Assembly (NCBI RefSeq): GCF_900111165.1
Contig: NZ_FOGH01000013.1
Location: 1 to 64,000, forward strand
Length of the DNA: 64,000 nt
DNA from: Nitrosomonas sp. Nm51
GTDB taxonomy: Bacteria > Pseudomonadota > Gammaproteobacteria > Burkholderiales > Nitrosomonadaceae
Reading direction: 5' to 3'
Below, one piece after another: positions 1 to 7,023 of this stretch (its first letter is position 1; each line of letters starts with the position of its first letter). The notes under the pieces are model-generated. The model was not told the DNA's origin. It saw nothing but the letters and a program-made list of their open reading frames with translations, and ran no database searches. The translations under genes were made by a program, and so were the position numbers.

Positions 1-38
1 GCCTTGCGGGCAAATTGCTCCAATTCCTTTTTATTCAT
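1..38 (-). CDS. IS256-like transposase, N-terminal 12 codons (partial)
   Basis: This is the partial transposase start inside the insertion-sequence end. The visible residues are MNKKELEQFARK. A purine-rich stretch (AAAGGAT on the minus strand, about 45-51) precedes the ATG and could serve as ribosome-binding site. The catalytic DDE residues lie outside the window, so activity cannot be judged. Confidence 0.5.
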   Translation of the reverse strand, partial: MNKKELEQFARK

Positions 39-98
39 CGTCTATCCTTTTAAAAATCTAATGATAGACATTTACACAGTTAGTGGGACAGTCTCTCC
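1..98 (-). mobile_element. One end of an IS256-like insertion sequence (cut by window edge)
   Basis: The minus strand holds an ATG at 38 that opens a reading frame running off the window, starting MNKKELEQFARK. This resembles the first residues of IS256/mutator-type transposases. About 35 bases outside the start codon, positions 71-98 read on the minus strand as GAGACTGTCCCACTAACTGT followed by GTAAA, which looks like an IS256-family terminal repeat. The element would therefore end near 95-98 and extend left out of the window. Only 12 codons are visible, so the family assignment is an inference from short motifs. Confidence 0.55.
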
Positions 99-215
99 TT
101 CTATCTTTTTATCAATAAACTATGTATAGTTCTTAGTTCCTTATTTTTATCCCGCACTTCTCAAAAAAGCTCCTGAAAATACAATCTTTTTTATCTTACG
201 CGGCGAGGTGTTTCT

Positions 216-1031
216 ATGAAGTCTCCAAACTTAATAGATAGTGAACTGTTAAATAAAGACGTTCCTCCACTGATAAGAAAGTTTAATTTTGTACAGCCGC
301 TCAATATGGAAGAGATCAAGGCTCTGATGAAGATGCATGATAATTCGCATTTTATTGACGAAAGTACGGTTTTTTTAAACCATGGGGATGTACATAAAAA
401 ATGCTTTATCGTGACTAAAGGCTGGGCATATCGTTTCAATGACTTAAGTAACGGAAGCCGCCAGATAATTAATTTTTATTTGCCAGGCGATATTATCAGT
501 CCTTTTGCCGTGGTAATACCGAGAACAACCTATTCTGTTGCGAGCATTACACGTCTGGAAGTAAGTGAATTTAAACCTGAATATTTGGTCGAACTGGTTA
601 CCACCCAGCCTAAGTTAGGTTTGCTTTATGGATGGCTGCTGGGCCGTGATGATTCGATAGTTGCGGAACAAGTGGTTCGTGTTGGCCGGCGCTCTGCATA
701 CAAACGTACCGCACATCTGCTGCTAGAGCTATTCCATCGATTAAAAATTATCGACGAAACAGAAAATAACGCTTTCTCGATGCCACTTGCACAACACTTT
801 TTGGCCGATACGCTGGGCCTGAGTCTCGTCCATATGAACAGAACTTTAAAAAAACTGCGAATGGACAAACTCATCAATGCGACTTCAAATGAAATTATTT
901 TATTGGATATTGATAAACTCAAAGAAATTGCAGAATATGAGGCATACTATCTGGAGCAGATAAAAAATCTTTCCACTATCATTGAAAATCACACCGCCAG
1001 CAATAATCAACAAACCCCTAATGTTGCATAA
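216..1031 (+). CDS. Crp/Fnr-family transcriptional regulator
   Basis: This is a 271-residue protein with a cyclic-nucleotide-binding-like beta-roll at about residues 25-150 (including GDIISPFAVV) and a Crp-type winged helix at about 185-240 (LADTLGLSLVHMNRTLKKLR). It is about 40 residues longer than typical Crp, with a C-terminal tail after the HTH. It has a single cysteine, so it is not an oxygen-sensing FNR with a 4Fe-4S cluster; the effector is unknown. The gene stands alone between an IS256-like end on its left and an IS3 relic on its right, which suggests a site of repeated insertion. Its targets cannot be read from the sequence. Confidence 0.85.
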   Translation: MKSPNLIDSELLNKDVPPLIRKFNFVQPLNMEEIKALMKMHDNSHFIDESTVFLNHGDVHKKCFIVTKGWAYRFNDLSNGSRQIINFYLPGDIISPFAVVIPRTTYSVASITRLEVSEFKPEYLVELVTTQPKLGLLYGWLLGRDDSIVAEQVVRVGRRSAYKRTAHLLLELFHRLKIIDETENNAFSMPLAQHFLADTLGLSLVHMNRTLKKLRMDKLINATSNEIILLDIDKLKEIAEYEAYYLEQIKNLSTIIENHTASNNQQTPNVA

Positions 1032-1189
1032 CAACCGCCTATAGTTATTACGGAATAAGTACTCTGTCCATGTGATTTTCCGGTACAGAGCGCTACCGTG
1101 GTGATATGTTTGTATAGAGAATTTTTGAACATGTATGCTATGGTTAGATCAACGCCTTGTGCTGCGGATGTGGTTTTGAGGTCTTCGGA

Positions 1190-1324
1190 CCGGGATTTGA
1201 ATTCCGGTGAATGATTTCTGCGTTTCTTGCTCATTTTCTGTACTCCTGTTCTAAAAATAATCATACAGAAAACAACTCCTTAACTTACCCATTACAGCGT
1301 CCAAATAACCGGGGCCACTTCTGT
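1190..1324 (-). mobile_element. Relic of an IS3-family element (left end plus start of orfA)
   Basis: On the minus strand, 1297-1324 reads AGAAGTGGCCCCGG followed by TTATTTGGACGC, which looks like an IS3-family terminal inverted repeat. About 60 bases further in, an ATG at 1234 starts MSKKRRNHSPEFKSR, the usual first residues of IS3-group OrfA. The similarity stops after about 15 codons and the frame then continues into unrelated sequence. No orfB is present. This is therefore a 5' fragment left by deletion, not an active element. Confidence 0.6.
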
Positions 1325-1386
1325 ATGCGGTAAATCTCGGTTCGACAAATCTACCAAGCTAATATGACAGGAGTGTTACATCACAA

Positions 1387-1397
1387 TGAATAATTCA
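1387..1397. promoter_or_regulatory. Short palindrome upstream of the VOC/TonB-receptor operon
   Basis: TGAAT and ATTCA arms flank a single central base, 50 bases before the VOC gene start. The 5-1-5 symmetry and AT content resemble cores of Fur/PerR-type boxes, which would suit an operon with a TonB receptor. It is short enough to occur by chance. A TATACT hexamer at 1405-1410 could be the -10 element of the same promoter, but no good -35 was found. Confidence 0.3.
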
Positions 1398-1446
1398 CAT
1401 TCGTTATACTGTCGGAACAATCATTAAAGTAAAAGGAAATAACATT

Positions 1447-1824
1447 ATGTCCATTACATTGAATCACACGATTATCCCCGCGCACGATAAAGAAAAAAGC
1501 GCGCGGTTTTATGCGCGCATTTTCGGCTTCGAATATATCGGTTCCTTTGCTTCGTTTTATGTCGTGCGCGTCAACGATACGTTATGTCTAGATTTTGCCA
1601 ATCGCGATACATTTGAATCGCACCATTATGCTTTCAAGGTATCAGAGGCGGAATTCGATCAAATTTTTGATCGTATCCAAAGTGAAAATATCACTTATGG
1701 CAGCGGTCCTTTTGAACCTGATAACATGCGCATCAACCACAATTACGGTGGCAGAGGTGTTTATTTCAGAGACGAAAATGGGCATTTGCTCGAAATGTTG
1801 ACGGCTGATTATGAAATGGAATAA
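1447..1824 (+). CDS. VOC (glyoxalase/dioxygenase fold) family protein
   Basis: This is a 125-residue single vicinal-oxygen-chelate module. It has the beta-alpha-beta-beta-beta start (LNHTIIPAHDKEKSARFYAR) and the ending typical of metal-dependent members (FRDENGHLLEML), with histidines near both ends as possible metal ligands. The substrate is not identifiable. AAAGGA lies 10 bases before the ATG. The last 14 bases overlap the start of the TonB-dependent receptor, so the two are probably translated together. A TGAATAATTCA palindrome (1387-1397) and a TATACT hexamer (1405-1410) lie in the upstream region. Confidence 0.85.
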   Translation: MSITLNHTIIPAHDKEKSARFYARIFGFEYIGSFASFYVVRVNDTLCLDFANRDTFESHHYAFKVSEAEFDQIFDRIQSENITYGSGPFEPDNMRINHNYGGRGVYFRDENGHLLEMLTADYEME

Positions 1825-3892
1825 TTGTCCCTGTACGATTAATACAATCAGAACGATAACGTTATTTCTGATCGCGCTGCCTGTTTCTGCGCAAGCGCCC
1901 GCAGCAAAACAGACAATCACCCTTAACCCGATCAACGTCACGGCCACCCGCAGCGAACGTTCAATCCAGGAAATTCCTAATGCGATCTCACAATTTGACC
2001 GTTATCCGCAACAACGTTTCCAGCCTGGCGTAACGCTTGACGAATTTGCACGCAACGTCCCCGGTGTTTTTTTTCAAAACCAGGCTAATTTTGCACAGGA
2101 TTTACGCATTTCAATCCGCGGTTTCGGCGCACGTTCGGCATTCGGCGTACGCGGCATTCAGATGCGCGTTGACGGCATTCCGCAAACATTACCGGATGGG
2201 CAGACACAGCTCGACTCAATCGACCCGTCATTGATTGAACAAATGGAAATCGTACGCGGTCCGCTGGCGTCATTGTACGGCAATGCATCCGGCGGCATGA
2301 TCGGCATGACGACGCGCGCAGCGCCGCAGGAACGTTTTATGGTGTCGCCACGCCAGGTTTTTGGCCAGTACGGTCTGTTCAAGTCCGAACTGTTTGCCGG
2401 CGGACGGCATGAACGGTTTGACTACACAGTATTCGGTTCCCATCTGCAGCAGAATGGCTGGCGCGATCACAGCAATGTCCAGAACTACTTTTCTCAGGCC
2501 AGATTGAATTTTAGAATCAATGACGATTCGGATCTGATGCTGCTGTTCCGTAAATTTTATTCACCCGAAGCCAGGGACCCTGGCGGCCTGACGCACGAGC
2601 AGGTACGCGATAATCCACGCCAGGCATCCACGAGAAATACACGATTCAATGCTGGTGAAGAAGTCGATCAGGAGCAAATGGGCATACGCCTTCGCAAAAA
2701 ACCAACCGCGAACCAGGAATTGTCGGTTACAGCGCATATGCTGCACCGTGATTTTCAGAACCGGCTGCCGTTTTTTGACGGCGGTCAGGTGCAGTTTGAC
2801 CGCCTAGTCGGCGGTATAGCAATACAATATCGGCATGATCACCGTCTGTTCGACCGCCCCAATCGCCTGATCATCGGTGTCGATTATGGTATTCAGAATG
2901 ATGATCGGCAGCGATTCAATAACGACGATGGCAAACGCGGTGCATTGACACTGAATCAAATTGAACGTGTGCAGAATGTCGGACCTTTTTTTCGTAATGA
3001 ATGGCGCATGCATGACAGGCTCGATCTTGTTGCTGGCGGGCGCTGGGACTGGCTTCATTTTCAGGTGAAAGACGCTTATCGCACAGATGGCGACCAGTCC
3101 GGCGAAAAAACATTTTCTCAAGGCAGCGGCACCGTCGGATTGGTATATCATCTGGACCGGCAACATCAGGTTTATACCAATGTCGCTACAATCTTTGAAA
3201 CACCAACGACTACAGAGCTGGTCAATAATCCAGCCGGCCGCGGCGGATTCAACCCTGGCTTAAAGCCGCAGACTTCGCTCAGCCAAGAACTTGGCATACG
3301 TGGTCTGATACGGGGATTTCGGTATGAATCCGCATTGTTTTATATTTATTCGTGGAATGAGATTCTGCCGTTTGAATTGCTGCAGGCGCCGGGGCGCGCT
3401 TTCTTTCGCAATACCGGTGAATCCAGCCGGCTGGGAGTGGAAACGCGGCTGGCCACACCCGAATGGTACGGGCTTCGTAGTGAGATCAGTTATACCTATT
3501 CAGATTTTGAGTTTCAGAAATACACTGTAGACGCTGTCAGTTTGCGTGACAATGCCTTTCCAGGCATACCGCAGCATCGCTGGGAGGGCCTGCTGCGGTA
3601 TGCGCATACGCTTGGATTTTTCGGGCAGATCCATGTACAGCATATAGGCGCATTTTTTGTCAACGACACCAATTCGGTCGCCAATAATGCCTATACTCTC
3701 GGGCAACTGCTGTTCGGTTGGAGTACTCGCTTGCGCTGGCTTGAAGGCAGTATTTTTGCGGGTGTCAGTAACCTGTTCGATGAACGCTATAATGCCAACA
3801 CCCGCATTAATGCAGCGTTCGGCCGCTATTTCGAACCCGGGGCCCCTGTCAATATGTTTGGCGGCATCAGATTGCGTATTATGCCATTCTGA
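1811..3892 (+). CDS. TonB-dependent outer-membrane receptor
   Basis: This is a 693-residue protein. A signal peptide ends near residue 27 (SAQA), the plug domain follows at about 40-160 (INVTATRSE, DEFARNVPGVFF, RGFGARSAFGVRG, VRGPLASLYGNASGG), and the rest is a 22-strand type barrel ending in phenylalanine, as expected of a BAM-recognised C-terminal strand. It imports a ligand across the outer membrane using TonB energy, probably a ferric chelate or a similar scarce compound; the ligand is not determinable here. The start overlaps the VOC gene by 14 bases. A longer N-terminal signalling domain, as in FecA, is absent. Confidence 0.9.
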   Translation: MKWNNCPCTINTIRTITLFLIALPVSAQAPAAKQTITLNPINVTATRSERSIQEIPNAISQFDRYPQQRFQPGVTLDEFARNVPGVFFQNQANFAQDLRISIRGFGARSAFGVRGIQMRVDGIPQTLPDGQTQLDSIDPSLIEQMEIVRGPLASLYGNASGGMIGMTTRAAPQERFMVSPRQVFGQYGLFKSELFAGGRHERFDYTVFGSHLQQNGWRDHSNVQNYFSQARLNFRINDDSDLMLLFRKFYSPEARDPGGLTHEQVRDNPRQASTRNTRFNAGEEVDQEQMGIRLRKKPTANQELSVTAHMLHRDFQNRLPFFDGGQVQFDRLVGGIAIQYRHDHRLFDRPNRLIIGVDYGIQNDDRQRFNNDDGKRGALTLNQIERVQNVGPFFRNEWRMHDRLDLVAGGRWDWLHFQVKDAYRTDGDQSGEKTFSQGSGTVGLVYHLDRQHQVYTNVATIFETPTTTELVNNPAGRGGFNPGLKPQTSLSQELGIRGLIRGFRYESALFYIYSWNEILPFELLQAPGRAFFRNTGESSRLGVETRLATPEWYGLRSEISYTYSDFEFQKYTVDAVSLRDNAFPGIPQHRWEGLLRYAHTLGFFGQIHVQHIGAFFVNDTNSVANNAYTLGQLLFGWSTRLRWLEGSIFAGVSNLFDERYNANTRINAAFGRYFEPGAPVNMFGGIRLRIMPF

Positions 3893-3990
3893 TCAACAAC
3901 CAACCCAGGGATTGATCGACACAACTATTGAGACAGTCACGCAACGATGATACATTGCGTTCAATACGTTATTAATCCCGAGGAGAAGAA

Positions 3991-5151
3991 ATGGCATATT
4001 CATTTTCGTTGAATACACGTCTTCATAACACGATAACTGGTTTACTGGCAGTCTTGTTGTATAGCTGCCTGCTGACACCCGCAGCCTACGCCCAGCGTAT
4101 TCAAACGGACTTTGATGTCAAGCTGCTTGCGCGAGGACTCAGTCATCCGTGGGGAATGGCTTTTCTCCCCGATGGCAGAATACTGGTTACAGAACGTGTC
4201 GGCCGTTTACGTATCGTCACGCCAGACGGGCGGATATCCGGACCGGTTAGCAATGTGCCGGCGGTGTACCACAAAAAACAGGGAGGACTGCTCGATGTCG
4301 CGCTTGACCCCGATTTTGCTGCCAACCGGCTGGTTTATCTGTCCTATGCCGAACCTGTCGGTACCTCCGACGGCACTATCGCCAGCACTGCTGTCGCGCG
4401 CGCCGAGCTGGACGGCAATAGCCTAAAAAATCTAAAAGTCATCTTCCGCCAGAATCCCAAGACTGACGGCGGGCAGCATTTTGGCTCACGGCTCGTGTTC
4501 GCACCAGACGGCAACCTGTTTATCACACTCGGCGATCGCGGCAATTATAAAGAAGAAGCTCAGAATATTGACAATCATATCGGCGCCATTATCCGCATCC
4601 GCCCTGACGGCTCTGTTCCGGAAGATAATCCTTTTGTAAAAAATAACAAGGCGAAACCAGAAATCTGGTCGTATGGTCACCGCAGCGTCCAGGGCGCAGC
4701 GATACATCCGAAAACCGGCGAATTATGGATTCATGAACACGGCCCGCGCGGTGGCGATGAAATCAATATTCCCGAACCCGGAAAAAACTATGGCTGGCCG
4801 AACGCCAGCTATGGCACGCACTATTCAATGATACCGATCAAAGATGAGCATGCCGAGCAGGGTTATGAAGAGCCGATTTATTACTGGACGCCATCGGTCG
4901 CGCCTTCCGGCATGCTGTTTTATACCGGCGGCCTGTTTCCGGGGTGGCGCAACAACCTGTTTGTCGGCACATTGGCCGGTCAGCATTTGATCAGGTTATC
5001 GGTCAGCAGCGATAAAGTACTGACTGAAGAACAGTTGCTGAAAAACACCCTGCGTTTTCGTGACGTGGAACAAGGACCCGATGGCGCCATTTATTTATTG
5101 ACTGATGAAAATGACGGCAAAATCCTGAAGCTGCTGCCAACGGCAGAATAA
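3991..5151 (+). CDS. PQQ-dependent aldose sugar dehydrogenase family (YliI/Asd-like), secreted
   Basis: This is a 386-residue protein with a signal peptide ending near residue 35 (AAYA) and a six-bladed propeller like soluble glucose/aldose dehydrogenases. Recognisable motifs are GLSHPWGMAFLPDGRILVTE, GGQHFGSRLVFAPDG, SYGHRSVQGAAIHP with a probable catalytic histidine, and EHGPRGGDEIN. Members oxidise aldoses in the periplasm using PQQ; the physiological sugar is unknown. AGGAGAAG lies directly upstream of the ATG. The DUF938 methyltransferase begins 12 bases after the stop, so the two may be co-transcribed. Confidence 0.88.
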   Translation: MAYSFSLNTRLHNTITGLLAVLLYSCLLTPAAYAQRIQTDFDVKLLARGLSHPWGMAFLPDGRILVTERVGRLRIVTPDGRISGPVSNVPAVYHKKQGGLLDVALDPDFAANRLVYLSYAEPVGTSDGTIASTAVARAELDGNSLKNLKVIFRQNPKTDGGQHFGSRLVFAPDGNLFITLGDRGNYKEEAQNIDNHIGAIIRIRPDGSVPEDNPFVKNNKAKPEIWSYGHRSVQGAAIHPKTGELWIHEHGPRGGDEINIPEPGKNYGWPNASYGTHYSMIPIKDEHAEQGYEEPIYYWTPSVAPSGMLFYTGGLFPGWRNNLFVGTLAGQHLIRLSVSSDKVLTEEQLLKNTLRFRDVEQGPDGAIYLLTDENDGKILKLLPTAE

Positions 5152-5163
5152 TCATTTCAACCC

Positions 5164-5763
5164 GTGCAAACTGCTTTTTCTGAAGCGGCGGAACGTAATA
5201 AGCGGCCAATTCTGAAAAAACTTCATGCTCTGCTGGCTTCGAGCAAATCCGTGCTGGAGATAGGCAGCGGTACCGGTCAACATGCGGTTTACTTCGCGCC
5301 CGCTCTGCCCCATCTGGTCTGGCAGCCTTCTGAGCTGCCAGACAAACTGCCCATGCTGTTGCGTCAATGCCTGCTCCATCCATCAGAAAATCTGGCCAGA
5401 CCCATTATATTGGATATTGACAATGACGTTTGGACCTCTGTTGAGGCAGACACCGTATTTACGGCCAATACACTGCATATCATCCATTGGCGACAGGTAT
5501 GCAGGCTGTTTGCACGGGTCGGCGCATTGCTTCCTTCGAATGGGATTTTCTGCGCCTATGGCCCATTTAATATGGACGGCCGCTACACCAGCGAAAGCAA
5601 TGCGCAATTTGACATTTGGCTCAGGAACCGTGACCACCAAAGCGGTATTCGCGACATTGGCGATCTACAATACCAGGCTGAGCAAAACGGCTTAGGACTA
5701 CAAGAGAACAATGCAATGCCATCCAATAATCGCTTGCTTGTCTGGCGCAAGCTGGCAAATTAA
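5164..5763 (+). CDS. DUF938-family SAM-dependent methyltransferase-like protein
   Basis: This is a 199-residue protein opening with the family signature FSEAAERNKRPI and a glycine-rich SAM-binding motif EIGSGTGQHAVYFA near residues 37-50. NTLHIIHW and GIFCAYGPF correspond to later motifs of the class I methyltransferase fold. No substrate is established for DUF938. Translation starts at GTG, 12 bases after the sugar dehydrogenase stop codon, and no better ATG is available near the conserved N-terminus. Confidence 0.85.
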   Translation: MQTAFSEAAERNKRPILKKLHALLASSKSVLEIGSGTGQHAVYFAPALPHLVWQPSELPDKLPMLLRQCLLHPSENLARPIILDIDNDVWTSVEADTVFTANTLHIIHWRQVCRLFARVGALLPSNGIFCAYGPFNMDGRYTSESNAQFDIWLRNRDHQSGIRDIGDLQYQAEQNGLGLQENNAMPSNNRLLVWRKLAN

Positions 5764-5769
5764 ACTGCA

Positions 5770-6793
5770 TTAATCCCGCTGTTCAGCCTGTTTTAGCGAA
5801 AATGTCAGAGGACTTGCGCCGACAATTGACTCTAAAATAGCGTTGTAACGTGTAACGCCACCAAAGATATCGGATACATTGACGCAAGGTAAACTTACAG
5901 TACTATTGTCAGAATAGACTGCAGTGCAGCTATTGTTATTTACCTGCGACACGCTGATTTGCCGCGCTGCAATGAGTCTGAATGACGGTGAACCGCCTGA
6001 CGATACAAGCTGAAGTGCAGCTTCGCACATGCTGACAACACCAAATTCATTGGTAAGTTTGACGCAAGGAATAAACAGCGCTCCATCTGCGGAAAAATTT
6101 GCGGTACAGCGCTCGAAGGGATTACTGCTGATCTCCTGAACATCATCCATGGTCAGTTCAGTATCGTACAGTCTGATCAACGCAACCCGTCCATCTGAGA
6201 ATTCGGAGCCGTTATCAACAAAAAATGAACCAACTGGTCCGGGTTGTTTGTATAGGTATTAAAGTCCATCGATGTGGACGTACCTTGAAATTGTAATACA
6301 CCGTTTAGATAGACCGAAACAATTTCATCGTTATTATGCGTTAACACAACATGGTGATAGGTATCATAACTGAACGCATCATTTGCAGTTAAATCCGGAT
6401 AAACCGTAAGCCGGTCCTCGGGATCGACATAAAATGCGTTGTCGCTCCGACAATTTGAAACACCAAAGATAATTTTGTACCTATCAGAATCCGTTACGCC
6501 CGTTTCAAACTGAAACACCAGCTCCACTGAGTAGGTGCCCTGTTTCCCAGGACATTTCTTGAATGCAGAAGTAATCCTGCCTGTTCATCGAATATCATGT
6601 CGGTCAAAAAACTGTTCTCAGACAATGGGTCAATGGGTGTAATCGCAACGACATCCTTTTCTTGCGCGTTAAAGGAATTATCAAATGTATACGTTGCCAC
6701 AGGTGTCGGCGCCGCAAACGCTGTTGCGGCAAAAAACATACCGAGGTACAGATAACTAATAACACCTGCTATATATAGATCTCGTGTATTCAT
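5770..6793 (-). pseudogene. Secreted LamG-like protein with cysteine-rich repeats, broken by two frameshifts
   Basis: Three minus-strand frames (6793-6494, 6527-6177 and 6180-5770) join into one protein of about 341 residues if one base is restored at two homopolymers: an AAA near 6550 that should be AAAA, and a TTTTTT run near 6220 (minus-strand reading) that should have seven. The repaired product has a signal peptide (cleavage near AFAA), a concanavalin/LamG-like domain (GTYSVELVFQFETGVTD, HHVVLTHNNDEIVSVYLNGV, VALIRLYDTELT) and two C-terminal repeats of about 50 residues with CTA, PCV and FG positions in common. It could be a surface adhesin or a PEP-CTERM-type exported protein. Whether the shifts are real or sequencing errors cannot be told from the sequence. 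Confidence 0.75.
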
Positions 6794-7023
6794 ATTATTT
6801 TTCTCATTATTGGATTAACAAATCTGGCATGAAAAGCAAAATTTTTGTCTTTGTACAGTTTTCCTTTACACAGAAAATCATTACTTAACTCATAACATCA
6901 TGAAATTATATTATAATTTCTATCCTGCCAAGTGAAATTACTGGTTATCAGACTGCCCGTCAAGAAGAATTTAATTACACGTGAACGGACTATAAACTGC
7001 CAGATCCGTTTGGCATAATGGCG

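Noticed and set aside
1007-1264. 85-residue minus-strand frame as a complete gene
   Set aside because: Only its first part after an internal ATG resembles IS3 OrfA; the rest is unrelated, so it is treated as an IS relic.
1328-1360. Stretch GGTTCGACAAATC with ACCA nearby, resembling a tRNA T-arm and end
   Set aside because: No acceptor, D or anticodon stem can be formed upstream.
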